From Halomonas meridiana (GTDB taxonomy: Bacteria; Pseudomonadota; Gammaproteobacteria; Pseudomonadales; Halomonadaceae): a DNA stretch of 64,000 nt. Positions 1 to 9,790 of the stretch are shown here, one piece after another. The notes beneath the pieces are model-generated. The model ran no database searches and had not been told where the DNA came from. It was given only the letters and a program-made list of their open reading frames with translations. The translations under genes were made by a program, and so were the position numbers. The DNA is taken from the NCBI RefSeq assembly GCF_009846525.1, contig NZ_CP024621.1, forward strand, positions 2,418,001-2,482,000, read 5' to 3'. How positions within the stretch are numbered: the stretch's first letter is position 1; each line of letters opens with the position of its first letter.

Positions 1-950
1 ATTACTTTGAGCACCGGCACGTTATCCGCCCCGATCTCTTTCAGCACGTTATCGACCTGCTCGACGTTGAGTTCGCGATCAGGGTCGGCAGCGTCGATCA
101 CATGCACGAGCAGCGTGGCTTCTGCCGCCTCTTGCAGCGTTGCCTGGAAAGCCTCGACCAGCTTGTGCGGCAAGTGACGAATGAAGCCGACGGTATCGGC
201 CATGACGACCGGCCCTACGTCTTCGATTTCCAAACGTCGCAGCGTCGGGTCCAGGGTAGCAAAGAGCTGGTCCGCTGCATAAACTTCGGCACTGGTCAGC
301 GCATTGAACAGGGTCGACTTGCCCGCGTTGGTATAGCCCACCAGCGATACGCTGTGGATTTCTGCACGGGCGCGGGCGCGCCGGTTCTGCTCCCGCTGGC
401 TGCGCACTTTATCCAAGCGCTTATGAATCGACTTGATACGACCGCGTAATAAACGACGGTCGGTTTCTAGCTGTGTTTCACCGGGACCGCGTAAGCCGAT
501 CCCGCCTTTTTGTCGCTCAAGGTGTGTCCAACCGCGAATGAGGCGCGTAGACATGTACTCGAGCTGGGCAAGCTCTACCTGCAGCTTACCTTCGTGCGTT
601 CGTGCCCGCTGCGCAAAAATATCGAGTATCAGACCCGTACGGTCCAATACGCGGCACTTGAGTTCTTGCTCAAGGTTGCGCTGCTGGGAGGGACTCAAAC
701 TGTGGTTGAAGATGACCAGTTCAGCGTGATGAGCTGCGAGCATTGCCCGCAGCTCCTCCAGCTTTCCTGACCCGATGAAGGTGCGGGAATCAGGGCGCTG
801 TCGGCTGGCTGTGAGCAATGTCGCGGGCTCTGCGCCAGCAGAGCGCACGAGCTCCAAGAACTCACCCGGGTCTTCACGTGCCTGCTCATCATAGAAATCT
901 ACGTGAACAAGTACTGCCGTTTCACCGGCGTCTGGGCGTTCAAAAAACAA
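1..950 (-). CDS. hflX: GTPase HflX (3' end outside window)
   Basis: Ribosome-associated GTPase that splits stalled or heat-damaged 70S ribosomes. The frame is open from a TTG at 950-948 to the window edge (316 codons seen). TTG is chosen because an in-frame TGA lies directly before it, a GAGG ribosome site sits about 7 bases upstream, and the N-terminus (FFERPDAGETAVLVH) matches the family. The HflX N-terminal domain is followed by the G domain, with P-loop GYTNAGKS and the G3 motif DTVGF; the last visible residues (VDNVLKEIGADNVPVL) lead into the expected NKxD motif, which is outside the window. It lies 36 bases downstream of hfq, as in the E. coli hfq-hflX operon. Identity is clear; only the C-terminus is missing. 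Confidence 0.96.
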   Translation of the reverse strand, partial: MFFERPDAGETAVLVHVDFYDEQAREDPGEFLELVRSAGAEPATLLTASRQRPDSRTFIGSGKLEELRAMLAAHHAELVIFNHSLSPSQQRNLEQELKCRVLDRTGLILDIFAQRARTHEGKLQVELAQLEYMSTRLIRGWTHLERQKGGIGLRGPGETQLETDRRLLRGRIKSIHKRLDKVRSQREQNRRARARAEIHSVSLVGYTNAGKSTLFNALTSAEVYAADQLFATLDPTLRRLEIEDVGPVVMADTVGFIRHLPHKLVEAFQATLQEAAEATLLVHVIDAADPDRELNVEQVDNVLKEIGADNVPVLKV

Positions 951-986
951 TCAATACCTCATGGACTCTCTTGCTATCCAGCGGTG

Positions 987-1235
987 TTAGATTTCAGCAT
1001 CGGGTGCTGAAGGGTCTTGTGCCGGCAAACGCACGTTGCGCGAAGGCACCACCGTGGAAATAGCGTGTTTATAAACCATCTGACTGACGGTATTGCGCAA
1101 CAAGATGACAAACTGGTCAAACGATTCAATCTGGCCCTGCAGCTTAATGCCGTTTACCAGGAAAATAGAGACCGGAATGCGCTCCTTGCGCAAAATGTTC
1201 AGGTACGGGTCTTGAAGGGACTGCCCTTTGGACAT
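987..1235 (-). CDS. hfq: RNA chaperone Hfq
   Basis: Hexameric Sm-like RNA chaperone that pairs small RNAs with mRNAs. The 82-residue product starts at [13 protein letters not shown]; a longer upstream reading is rejected because AGGGAG lies 6 bases before this ATG and the start matches the family exactly. Sm1 (residues about 20-45, [17 protein letters not shown]) and Sm2 ([13 protein letters not shown]) are intact. The C-terminal tail is short and ends in acidic residues (APDAEI), about 20 residues shorter than E. coli Hfq. A 151-base gap separates it from miaA and holds a candidate promoter, so it may be transcribed both from the miaA side and independently. Confidence 0.98.
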   Translation of the reverse strand: MSKGQSLQDPYLNILRKERIPVSIFLVNGIKLQGQIESFDQFVILLRNTVSQMVYKHAISTVVPSRNVRLPAQDPSAPDAEI

Positions 1236-1305
1236 GTTGCTCTCCCTAAAACTGTCGTTGGGGTTGGTTATCAAATGGCGTGCCCTACTGGTGCTACGCC
1301 GCAAT

Positions 1306-1334
1306 CTTGTTGCCCGAAAGGCCTAGTGTGTCAA
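1306..1334 (-). promoter_or_regulatory. Candidate sigma-70 promoter for hfq-hflX
   Basis: On the minus strand a perfect TTGACA (-35, 1334-1329) is followed after 17 bases by AACAAG (1311-1306), a poor -10 with 3 of 6 matches. It lies 71-99 bases upstream of the hfq start, in the miaA-hfq gap. A dedicated hfq promoter near the end of miaA is known in E. coli; its presence here is inference from the -35 alone. Confidence 0.35.
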
Positions 1335-1386
1335 ACGCGCTAGCCGGCCACTCGAAAACACTTGCTTACGAAATCACTATCTTACG

Positions 1387-2325
1387 CTAAGCACCGCTTT
1401 CACGCACGAATTTCAGAAGCTTATCCAGTGCGTCAGGCTGCTGCGAGTCGATCCATGTCAACGACGGCCAACTTCTCAGCCAGGTCAGCTGACGCTTGGC
1501 AAGCTGACGGGTGGCAATGACACCTCGCGACACGAGTTCATCTCGATCATAAGCGCCGTTCAGATACTCCCATACTTGACGGTAGCCAACGCTCTTCATG
1601 GATGGCAAGTCAATATGTAGATCATCACGCTTTTTGAGGGCGGCGACCTCATCTATCAAGCCCTCTGCCAGCATGGATTCAAAACGCAGGGCAATGCGCT
1701 GGTGCAGCACCTTGCGATCCTGCGGTGCTAGCGCTACTGACAGCACCCGCCATGGAAAGGTTTCCGGCCGCTGCTCCGCCCACAGCTCACTCATGGGGCG
1801 ACCGCTGGCGTAGAACACTTCCAGCGCACGCATCAGCCGCTGAGGGTCATTCGGATGGATACGCGCCGCAGAGGGCGGATCGACCTCTGCAAGGGTGCGA
1901 TGCAGCCCAATCAAGCCCTCCTGCTGCCGCTGGTTCTCCAGATGCTCACGGATGGCGGCGTCCGCTGCAGGCAAATTGGCCACTCCTTCCACCAAGCGCT
2001 TGTAGTAAAGCATCGTGCCGCCCACCAGCAGCGGCACTTGCCCCGCCGCGCTGATTTGACGCATCTCCCGCAGGGCATCTTCGCGAAAGTCGGCCGCTGA
2101 GTAGGGGTCGGCGGGATCGCGAATATCGATCAAACGGTGGGGTGCCCGCGCCAGCTCGGCCGCACTGGGCTTGGCGCTGCCCACGTCCATGCCTTGATAC
2201 ACCATCGCGGAATCCACGCTGATCAGCTCATGGCCTAGCCGTTCGTGAAGCGCTATCGCGGCATCGGTTTTCCCAGCGGCCGTAGGCCCCATCAAAAATA
2301 TCGCCCAGGGGCGTGTATCAGCCAT
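1387..2325 (-). CDS. miaA: tRNA dimethylallyltransferase MiaA
   Basis: Transfers dimethylallyl from DMAPP to N6 of A37 in tRNAs reading UNN codons, the first step of ms2i6A formation, which stabilises codon pairing. The 312-residue length is typical. Residues 13-20 form the P-loop GPTAAGKT, followed by the [16 protein letters not shown] segment that contacts substrate; a [16 protein letters not shown] motif and the C-terminal [13 protein letters not shown] helix are present. It lies 33 bases downstream of mutL, in the conserved mutL-miaA-hfq order, so it is probably part of the same operon. Confidence 0.97.
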   Translation of the reverse strand: MADTRPWAIFLMGPTAAGKTDAAIALHERLGHELISVDSAMVYQGMDVGSAKPSAAELARAPHRLIDIRDPADPYSAADFREDALREMRQISAAGQVPLLVGGTMLYYKRLVEGVANLPAADAAIREHLENQRQQEGLIGLHRTLAEVDPPSAARIHPNDPQRLMRALEVFYASGRPMSELWAEQRPETFPWRVLSVALAPQDRKVLHQRIALRFESMLAEGLIDEVAALKKRDDLHIDLPSMKSVGYRQVWEYLNGAYDRDELVSRGVIATRQLAKRQLTWLRSWPSLTWIDSQQPDALDKLLKFVRESGA

Positions 2326-2358
2326 CTGCTAGCCGCACTCCGTTGGTTGTCTTCATCG

Positions 2359-4274
2359 TCACTGGCCGCGCAGAAATAGACGGTCGAGCGCTTTCATGCT
2401 CATTTGCGTCCAGGTGGGACGGCCATGATTACACTGGTCGCTACGCTCGGTGCGCTCCATGTCTCGCAGCAGTGCATTCATCTCATCCAGCGTTAAGCGT
2501 CGATTGGCCCGCACGCTACCATGGCATGCCATGGTAGACAGCAGCTCATGAATGCGCGCCTCGACTTGATGCGTGCGGCCGTAGCGGGACAACTCTTCGA
2601 GCATTTCACGCACCAGCGCTTCGGGGTCAGCTTGGGCCAGCAGCGCAGGCAGCTGGCGAACCAGCAGCGTCTCGGGGCCCGCCACATCCAATTCGACCCC
2701 CAGCTGGGCAATGGCGTCACGCTCGCTCTCTGCCGTGGCGACTTCGCTACGACTGGCTGCCAGCGAGACGGGCACTAGCAAGGGTTGCGTATCGATCCCT
2801 TTTGCTGCCGCCAGCTGGTTTTTCATACGCTCATAAACGATCCGCTCATGAGCGGCGTGCATATCCACCAGCACGAGCCCCTGGGCATTCTGCGCCAAAA
2901 TGTACACGCCATGGAGCTGGCCTAGCGCAAACCCCAGCGGCGGTGCTGACGTGGCGTCATGATCCGGCATGGCCAGGGGGCTTCGCGTACTTCCGAGGCG
3001 ACTGGACGTGAGCTTGGCGGGCTTGGTTGTGGCGTTAGCAGCGTCTCTTCGTGATCGGGATGCAGCGCCTGATACCCCTGCATGAAGCGGCGCACCCGCT
3101 CAGCGCCGGGATGTCGCTCGGGCGCTTCCGACAAGGCCATACCCTGCTGCTGCCAGCGGGAAGCCTCTGGCGCAGTTGCCACGCTGGAAACGGATTCGCC
3201 CTCGCCCGTCGGAGCAGCCTCCTCGTTGGGCTCGTCCTCCTCGGCAGGCCTGGAGGCCGCCAAGCAGTGGTGCAAACTGGAGTACAGGAAGTCATGCACC
3301 ATGCGCCCATCGCGGAAGCGCACTTCATGTTTAGTGGGGTGAACGTTGACATCCACCACGTCTGGATCGAGCTCCAGATAAAGCACGAACACCGGATGGC
3401 GCCCGTTGTAGAGCACGTCGCGATACGCCTGACGTACCGCATGCGCAACGAGGCGATCACGCACCACGCGGCCATTGACGAAGAAATACTGCTGGTCTGC
3501 TTGAGAGCGGGAGTGGGTCGGCAGCCCTACCCAGCCGCTCAGACGCAAGCCGCCTGCCTCACGTTCGATATAGCGGGCGTGTTCGATAAAATTCTTGCCC
3601 AACAGCGACGCAATTCGTCGCTCACGGGAGGCGGGCGAATTGCCCTGAGGCAGCTGATGCACCACCTTCTGGTTGTGCTTCAATACCCAGGCAATGTCAT
3701 AACGCGACAGCGCCTGACGACGAAAAGCCTCTTCTACATGAGCAAATTCGGTCTTTTCGGTGCGTAAAAACTTACGCCGCGCGGGCGTATTGAAGAACAG
3801 GTCGCGCACCGAGACACTAGTGCCCCGTGGGTGAGGCGCGGGCGTTACCCGCGCTTCCATACCTCGCCCCTCGGCCACGACGCGCCATCCCTGACGGGGG
3901 TCTTCCTCCGCGTTGGACACCAGCTCCAAACGCGATACGGAGCTGATCGAGGCCAACGCTTCGCCGCGAAAGCCCAGCGAACTGACCCCCTCCAGGTCCT
4001 CGAGACTGCTGATCTTACTGGTGGCATGACGTGCCAGCGCCAACGGGAGATCCTCCTCGCCGATGCCAATACCGTCATCACGCACTTTGATCAGCCGAGC
4101 ACCGCCCTGCTCGATCTCCACTTCGATACGCTGACTGCCCGCATCGATGGCGTTCTCGATCAGCTCTTTCGTGACTGACGAGGGGCGCTCGACCACCTCA
4201 CCTGCCGCAATCTGGTTAGCTAGGCGGGGGTCGAGCACATGGATACGGCCAGACAGCGAGTTCAATTCAGTCAA
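2359..4274 (-). pseudogene. mutL: DNA mismatch repair protein MutL, split by a one-base frameshift
   Basis: MutL links MutS recognition to strand incision. The first 430 or so residues read in one frame: GHKL ATPase motifs ENAIDAG, DDGIGI and GFRGEAL, then the transducer domain. The C-terminal dimerisation domain ([17 protein letters not shown], then [12 protein letters not shown], fitting the D-x-H-A-x2-E-x4-E endonuclease motif) reads in the -1 frame. The frames join cleanly if one G is added to the G5 run at 2976-2980, giving [12 protein letters not shown] and a normal protein of about 638 residues. As read, the first frame stops at 2922 with a nonsense tail. No canonical slippery heptamer fits, so this is either a base-calling error or a real mutation, which would give a mutator phenotype. 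Position between amiB and miaA is conserved. Confidence 0.9.
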
Positions 4275-4330
4275 CCAACACCTCAGAAGCTCATCATCTT
4301 AGCGGTCTATTAAAAAACGCGCGTCAAAAA

Positions 4331-5809
4331 CTAGGAACTAGGAATACGCAGCACTTGGCCCACCCGGATCACGTCACCATTCAAATCGTTGGCCTGCTTC
4401 AACTGATTCACTGGAACACCGTGGCGAACGGCAATCGACGAGAGCGTATCCCCCGATTGGATGCGATATTCGTCGCCAGTGGGGCTACGCTGGTGATCAC
4501 GCTGCCACGCCAATAGGCTCGCGGGCGGGGGGTTACGCTGAAAATGATCGCGCAACCCGCTGAAAATGGCCGTTGATAGGCCCTGCTGATGCACCGGGTC
4601 ACGCAGGCGGCGCTCTTCGTCCGGGTTGGAGATAAACCCCACCTCAATCAGCAGCGACGGAATATCAGGCGATTTCAGTACCATGAAGCCCGCCTGCTCG
4701 ACCCGCGACTTATGCAGCCGATTCACTCGACCAAGCTGCTCGAGCACCTGCCCACCGATCGACAGCGAGTCGTTGAGCGTGGCGGTCATGGTGAGGTCCA
4801 ACAGCACGCCGCGCAGCACTTGGTCTTTATCCCGCAGCGATAGACTGCCATCGACCCCACCGATCAAATCCGAGCGATTCTCGCTATCTGCGAGCCACTG
4901 CGCCGTTTCTGACGTCGCCCCACGCTGGGAAAGGGCATACACGGAGCTGCCCTGCGGGCGTGGGCTGGTGAAGGCATCGGCGTGAATCGAGACAAAGAAG
5001 TCGGCCTTCTGCTCTCGGGCCAGCTGTGTGCGCTGACGCAGACCCAAGTAGTAGTCGCCATCGCGGATCAGCACGGCTTTAAACCCCCGGGTACGATTGA
5101 CATCGGAGGCAAGCCGTCTGGCGATCTCCAACACGACGTCCTTTTCGCGGGTGCCTGCAGGCCCAATGGCGCCTGGGTCTTCGCCACCGTGACCGGCATC
5201 GATGGCGATGATGATATCCCGCTGCGGATGCGGCTGGGCAGGCTGCACTTCGGTGGGCGGCTGGTCTGGCGCGGCGGGGGGCACCGCAGCGTCGGCTCCA
5301 GGCAGCTGAGCCTGAGCCGAGCGCTGCGCCACCATCTCCTGATCACGAATCATCGCTTCGATGGGGTCGATGGGATTTTCCACCGCGCTTTCGCCGGGGT
5401 ACTCCAGATCGACCACCAGACGATGGCCATACTGATCGTTGGGCGGCAACGTAAAGTGGCGCGGCTCGATCTCGCGGTTCAGCTCCAGCACCACGCGCAG
5501 TCCGTTGCCGTCGCGCACGCCCGTGCGCACGGCAGCAATCGCACTTCCCTCCAGCGGTAGGGTCGAGACGTCGGTATTGAGCTGGCTGTCGTCCAGATCG
5601 ATCACCAGGCGCGACGGATTCTCCAACGAGAACACATTGGCCTGAGTAGCCGCTGTCAGGTCGAAGACCAAACGCGCGTGATCCGGAGCAGCCCAGAGCC
5701 GCATACTGTCGACGTTGGCGGCCTGCACGCCAGAGACACCGGTCAACAGCATGGCGCAACCAAACGCGCACTGGCCAAGGAGACGACGGAGGGGTTGTTT
5801 CATTTCCAT
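4331..5809 (-). CDS. amiB: N-acetylmuramoyl-L-alanine amidase AmiB
   Basis: Periplasmic zinc amidase that cleaves the peptide from MurNAc in septal peptidoglycan during cell separation. The 492-residue product has an N-terminal signal peptide (about 1-30), an AMIN localisation domain (about 35-130), a Pro/Gln-rich linker, an Amidase_3 domain with AIDAGHGGEDPG, the GTREKD glutamate, SIHADAF and the catalytic IEVGFISN glutamate, and a C-terminal LysM domain (YRIQSGDTLSSIA through GQVLRIP). The domain set and the tsaE-amiB-mutL order both favour AmiB over AmiC. Its start overlaps the end of tsaE by 10 bases, suggesting translational coupling. Confidence 0.95.
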   Translation of the reverse strand: MEMKQPLRRLLGQCAFGCAMLLTGVSGVQAANVDSMRLWAAPDHARLVFDLTAATQANVFSLENPSRLVIDLDDSQLNTDVSTLPLEGSAIAAVRTGVRDGNGLRVVLELNREIEPRHFTLPPNDQYGHRLVVDLEYPGESAVENPIDPIEAMIRDQEMVAQRSAQAQLPGADAAVPPAAPDQPPTEVQPAQPHPQRDIIIAIDAGHGGEDPGAIGPAGTREKDVVLEIARRLASDVNRTRGFKAVLIRDGDYYLGLRQRTQLAREQKADFFVSIHADAFTSPRPQGSSVYALSQRGATSETAQWLADSENRSDLIGGVDGSLSLRDKDQVLRGVLLDLTMTATLNDSLSIGGQVLEQLGRVNRLHKSRVEQAGFMVLKSPDIPSLLIEVGFISNPDEERRLRDPVHQQGLSTAIFSGLRDHFQRNPPPASLLAWQRDHQRSPTGDEYRIQSGDTLSSIAVRHGVPVNQLKQANDLNGDVIRVGQVLRIPSS

Positions 5810-6312
5810 TGAATGACACCACCCTCCTGCGGGTGACCGTTGGTTTGCGCGTTCAGTTGCCCCAAAACATGCTGACCGAGCGCACTCTCGGCCGTCAACA
5901 GCGCCATTCGCCCTGGATCCGCAACGCGGAGCTGGATACGCACATCCGGCGCAGGCAGCCAGCCGTCGCCTCTACTGGGCCACTCGATGAGGCAAAGAGC
6001 ATCGTCGGCTAGTACATCGCGCCCGCCCATGAATTCCAGCTCTTCCGGGTCTGCCAAACGGTATAAATCCAGATGATAGAGGCGCTGATCACCCAGTTCA
6101 TAAGGCTCCACCAGGGTATAGGTCGGACTTTTCACGGCGCCTTGATAACCGTACGCCCTCAAAATGCCGCGCGTCAGGGTGGTCTTGCCCGCCCCCAAAT
6201 CGCCCTCTAAATATACGCGCCCGCGACCGGTTAGCGCTTTGCCCAGCGCCTCGCCGAAGGCAACGTGGGCCTCTTCATCATTCAATTGCACCTGCATGTT
6301 GGCCGCCTTCAC
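5800..6312 (-). CDS. tsaE: tRNA t6A biosynthesis ATPase TsaE
   Basis: ATPase of the TsaBDE complex that makes threonylcarbamoyladenosine at A37 of ANN-decoding tRNAs. The product (170 residues from the first ATG, 165 if it starts at MQVQLND, 6297) has a P-loop GDLGAGKTTLTRG at residues 37-49, the SPTYTLVEPY segment, HLDLYRL and the IEWPSRGDGWLP motif typical of the YjeE family. The first ATG overlaps the nnr stop in an ATGA, which argues for the longer reading. Downstream it overlaps amiB by 10 bases. Confidence 0.96.
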   Translation of the reverse strand: MKAANMQVQLNDEEAHVAFGEALGKALTGRGRVYLEGDLGAGKTTLTRGILRAYGYQGAVKSPTYTLVEPYELGDQRLYHLDLYRLADPEELEFMGGRDVLADDALCLIEWPSRGDGWLPAPDVRIQLRVADPGRMALLTAESALGQHVLGQLNAQTNGHPQEGGVIQWK

Positions 6313-7802
6313 GGGTTAATGAGCACTCGTGCATAGGATGCCAGATCACTTGCTAACAGGCCACGCTCTCCACCGGCTTTAGCCGCCTCATCACCTGCCA
6401 GCGCATGTAGCATGACGCCCAACCAAGCGCTCTGCTCGAGACTGCCAGTTTGAGCCACCAAAGCGCCCAGCATACCGCTTAGTACGTCGCCCATGCCGCC
6501 ACTGGCCATGCCCGGATTACCATAGGGGCACACGACCAGCCCACTGGGTCCCGCCACCAAGCTGCCTGCACCTTTTAATATCACGACGCCTCCCCGGGCA
6601 CGCTGTAGTGCGCGGGCGGCCGACGGACGATCCGACTGAACATCGGCCACGGAACAGCCTAGCAATCTGGCCGCCTCGCCAGGATGGGGTGTCAATATCC
6701 AGTCGTCGCGACGCAGCGTCGGCCAGCGGCTGGCCAGCAGATTGAGCGCATCGGCGTCCACCACTAGCGGCGTGTCTGCCTGTAGTGCACTTTGTAGCAC
6801 CGCCTGCCCCCACGCTTCTTGCCCAAGTCCAGGCCCCACCACGAGCACGTCTGCGGTAGAAGGCAGTTCGGCCGCGTCGGCTCCGCTACGCACCGCGCGC
6901 GCCATGACTTCTGGGCAACGCACGAGGCTTGCGGTAACGTGTTCTTGAGCAGTGGCGAGGGTGACCTTGCCCGCTCCTAGTCGCGCAGCCGCTTGCGAGG
7001 CCAACAGCGCCGCCCCACCAAAGCCAGGCGCGCCTCCCATCACCAAGACGTGCCCCAAGCTTCCCTTGTGGCTGGTACGCGAACGGGGCGGAAAGGCCTC
7101 TCCCAGCAGCGTCTCATCCAGGCGCCATGCAGTGGGTGGAATATCGAAGAACGCCTGCGCCTTGACGCCCAACGGGCGAAAATCGATCTCACCGGTGTAG
7201 GCCGGTGCTTCCCCAGTGTGCAGGCCAATTTTGTCACCAATGAACGTGACCGTGCAGGCGGCTTCGACCGCCGTGCCTAGCCTCGCCCCGGTATCTGCCG
7301 AAATCCCCGACGGAATATCCAGCGCCAGCACGGGATGAGACGCCGCATTCATGGCGTGGATGGCCTGCTTAGCGCGGCCCTCGACGTCGCCTGACAGCCC
7401 GGTGCCTAGCAGGGCATCGACGATGACCTCACCGGCGAGCGTCGTACTGGGCTGCCACTCCTCAAACCCGACCCCCGCTGCCGTTGCCAGTTCGGCAGCC
7501 CGGGCAACGTCGCCGGTCAGCGCGTCTAGTGGTGTCAGGGAAAGTCGCTGCACTTTGAGCCCCGACTGCATGGCCAGCGCCGCCAGCACATGACCGTCGC
7601 CGCCATTGTTGCCGCTGCCGCACACGACGGTCACGCTGCGCGCTTGAGGCCAGCGCGAGCGAAAGCTGTGCCAGGCGCTGGAGGCCGCCCGCTGCATCAA
7701 GGCAAAGCTTTCGATACCACCGGCAATGGTGCGCCGATCCAGCTCGCGCACTTGCGATGCCTTATAGAGAGGACGTAGCGAAGAGGTACTCAACGTAGAC
7801 AC
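6309..7802 (-). CDS. nnr: Bifunctional NAD(P)H-hydrate repair enzyme Nnr
   Basis: Repairs hydrated NAD(P)H: the N-terminal YjeF_N domain epimerises R- and S-NAD(P)HX and the C-terminal ribokinase-like domain dehydrates the S form using ADP. The epimerase carries CGSGNNGGDGHVLA; the dehydratase carries HKGSLGHVLVMGGAPGFGGA and GNPGMASGGMGDVLSG. A GTG at 7802 is preferred over an ATG at 7853 because AAGGAGA lies 6 bases before it and the shared family sequence begins after it; this gives 497 residues. Divergent from queG, as in many gammaproteobacteria, and coupled to tsaE through an ATGA overlap. Confidence 0.95.
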   Translation of the reverse strand: MSTLSTSSLRPLYKASQVRELDRRTIAGGIESFALMQRAASSAWHSFRSRWPQARSVTVVCGSGNNGGDGHVLAALAMQSGLKVQRLSLTPLDALTGDVARAAELATAAGVGFEEWQPSTTLAGEVIVDALLGTGLSGDVEGRAKQAIHAMNAASHPVLALDIPSGISADTGARLGTAVEAACTVTFIGDKIGLHTGEAPAYTGEIDFRPLGVKAQAFFDIPPTAWRLDETLLGEAFPPRSRTSHKGSLGHVLVMGGAPGFGGAALLASQAAARLGAGKVTLATAQEHVTASLVRCPEVMARAVRSGADAAELPSTADVLVVGPGLGQEAWGQAVLQSALQADTPLVVDADALNLLASRWPTLRRDDWILTPHPGEAARLLGCSVADVQSDRPSAARALQRARGGVVILKGAGSLVAGPSGLVVCPYGNPGMASGGMGDVLSGMLGALVAQTGSLEQSAWLGVMLHALAGDEAAKAGGERGLLASDLASYARVLINP

Positions 7803-7931
7803 GGTGTCTCCTTGATAGGGTGCTAAATCAACGCTCAGGTGCCGCCCGATCACGCAACGGCGTGCTCGGCATGTCGTGCCAGCGGCTAATGCGTTAGCAT
7901 AGCGCGCTTAACGCCTCACCGTTGACTGACC

Positions 7932-9056
7932 ATGCCAAGTTCCACCACTTTTTCACCGTCTCACGAACCCATCTCTCGCGAGTCTCTGCATCAGCTTGCC
8001 GAGCAGATCAAGCAGTGGGGTCGCGAGCTGGGCTTTCAGCAGGTCGGCATCACCGACACGGACTTAGCGGCTCATGAGGCCAATCTGAACCGCTGGCTGG
8101 ATAAAGGCTACCACGGCGAGATGGGCTTTATGGCGAAGCACGGCACCAAACGCACGCGACCTGACGAACTGGAACCCGGCACCCGCCGGGTCATCAGCGT
8201 GCGCATGGACTATCTGCCCGCTGAAGTAGAGAGTGCCAAGGTGCTGGGCCAACCCAGCCGTGCCTACGTCTCCCGCTACGCGCTGGGCCGGGACTATCAT
8301 AAGCTGATGCGCAAACGCTTGGCACAGTTGGCAAAGCATATCGAGCAAGCAGTAGGAAAATTTGGTTTCCGCGCCTTTGTCGACTCTGCGCCGGTGATGG
8401 AGCGGGCACTTGCCCAAAAGGCAGGCTTAGGATGGTTCGGTAAAAACGCCATGCTGTTGAACCCCAAAGCGGGCTCGCTGTTCTTTCTGGGAGAGCTGTA
8501 TACCGACCTCCCGCTGCCCGTCGATGCACCTTTCGAACAGGAGCATTGCGGTAGCTGTAGCGCCTGTCGCACCGCTTGCCCCACCGGGGCCATCGTCGAC
8601 GATAAGGTCGTCGATTCACGCAAGTGCATCTCCTATCTCACCATCGAGCTGCACGGCGCGATTCCCGTAGAGTTCCGTCGCGCCATGGGCAATCGCGTGT
8701 ATGGCTGCGACGATTGTCAGCTCGTTTGCCCGTTTACCCGCTTCACAAAAATCACCCAAGAAGAGGACTTCTCCCCGCGCCACGACCTTGACCGCGCATC
8801 GCTCATTGCGCTGTTTAGCTGGGGCGAAGAGGAGTTTTTGAACAAAACCGCAGGCAGCCCCATTCGCCGCATTGGCTATGAGCGCTGGCTGCGTAACCTT
8901 GCCGTTGGGCTGGGCAATGCCCCGTGGAGCGATGACGTCGAGGCCGCATTATGGGCACGCCGAGCTTACCCTAGCGCCCTGGTGCGAGAGCACGTCGCCT
9001 GGGCGCTCGACGAGCAGCGCCACAAGCGCGATGCGCGCATCGCAACGCGGGCGTGA
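7932..9056 (+). CDS. queG: Epoxyqueuosine reductase QueG
   Basis: Cobalamin- and iron-sulfur-dependent enzyme performing the last step of queuosine synthesis in GUN-decoding tRNAs. The 374-residue protein has the DUF1730 N-terminal region (MGFMAKHGTKRTRPDEL), the aspartate-containing VDSAPVMERALAQKAGLGW substrate motif and two [4Fe-4S] motifs: CGSCSACRTACP and CDDCQLVCPF. A HEAT-like C-terminal tail follows. It is transcribed away from nnr across a 129-base divergent intergenic region and converges on orn with only 3 bases between the stop codons. Confidence 0.96.
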   Translation: MPSSTTFSPSHEPISRESLHQLAEQIKQWGRELGFQQVGITDTDLAAHEANLNRWLDKGYHGEMGFMAKHGTKRTRPDELEPGTRRVISVRMDYLPAEVESAKVLGQPSRAYVSRYALGRDYHKLMRKRLAQLAKHIEQAVGKFGFRAFVDSAPVMERALAQKAGLGWFGKNAMLLNPKAGSLFFLGELYTDLPLPVDAPFEQEHCGSCSACRTACPTGAIVDDKVVDSRKCISYLTIELHGAIPVEFRRAMGNRVYGCDDCQLVCPFTRFTKITQEEDFSPRHDLDRASLIALFSWGEEEFLNKTAGSPIRRIGYERWLRNLAVGLGNAPWSDDVEAALWARRAYPSALVREHVAWALDEQRHKRDARIATRA

Positions 9057-9059
9057 GGG

Positions 9060-9644
9060 TTACTCCTCTTCGTCGCTCCCTTCTTCGATACGCAAAAACG
9101 TGCGGCGGTAGTGGGCAAGCTCCGCGATCGACTCTTTGATGTCATCCATCGCCAGGTGGGCGTTTTGTTTCTTAAAGCCCACCAGTGCACCGGGATTCCA
9201 GCGCTTTGCCAGCTCTTTCACCGTGGACACATCCAAATTGCGGTAGTGGAAAAACGCCCACAAGTCGGGCATTTCCCGTTCCAAGAAGCGGCGGTCTTGA
9301 TGAATACTGTTGCCGCACATGGGCGAAGAGCCCGCCACCACGTACTGGCGTAAAAAGTCGAGGGTTTGGCGCTCGGCTTCTTGCGTCTCGATGGTGCTTG
9401 CCTTCACCCGCGCCACTAGACCAGATTCACCGTGGGTTTTCTGGTTCCAATCGTCCATTCCGGCCAAGAGGCTATCGGGCTGTTTGACGGCAATCACGGG
9501 GCCCTCTGCCACGATATTCAACTGCGCGTCGGTGATGAGTGTCGCCACCTCGATAATGCGCTCTTTGTCCGGTTCAAGACCGGTCATTTCCAAATCAATC
9601 CACACCAATAGGTCGCTACGCGGTGCGCCGTTTTGCTCGCTCAT
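9060..9644 (-). CDS. orn: Oligoribonuclease Orn
   Basis: DEDD-family 3'-5' exonuclease that degrades dinucleotide RNAs, including pGpG from c-di-GMP turnover. Motifs: WIDLEMTGL (Exo I), [16 protein letters not shown] (Exo II), and the terminal [11 protein letters not shown] block (Exo III). Several ATGs are possible; 9644 ([20 protein letters not shown]) is preferred because AAGGA sits 9 bases before it, whereas the ATG at 9653 abuts the same site with no spacing. This gives 194 residues. It is divergent from rsgA, an arrangement common in Pseudomonas and relatives. The C-terminus is highly acidic (EEGSDEEE). Confidence 0.95.
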   Translation of the reverse strand: MSEQNGAPRSDLLVWIDLEMTGLEPDKERIIEVATLITDAQLNIVAEGPVIAVKQPDSLLAGMDDWNQKTHGESGLVARVKASTIETQEAERQTLDFLRQYVVAGSSPMCGNSIHQDRRFLEREMPDLWAFFHYRNLDVSTVKELAKRWNPGALVGFKKQNAHLAMDDIKESIAELAHYRRTFLRIEEGSDEEE

Positions 9645-9790
9645 TGCATTCATTCCTTGGTCAGGGTCGCCCTTGTATCGGCGCATCAAACAAAAGTGTC
9701 GCTTATATTGCGCTAACCCGCACCCCACACAGGACAGTGGACCGTCCAGGTGGGTACAATGCCCTCTATTGTAACGATCATCAGGTGGTC

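Noticed and set aside
2922..2980. Programmed -1 frameshift producing full-length MutL
   Set aside because: The 0-frame codons GCC CCC TGG do not form an X-XXY-YYZ slippery heptamer, and no conserved programmed shift is known in mutL; a one-base contraction of the G/C run is simpler.
3051..3767. 238-residue plus-strand reading frame over mutL
   Set aside because: It is antisense to a strongly conserved gene, has no ribosome site and no recognisable domain; typical of high-GC shadow frames. The same applies to 4982-5560, 28902-29405, 46344-47000 and 61946-62674.
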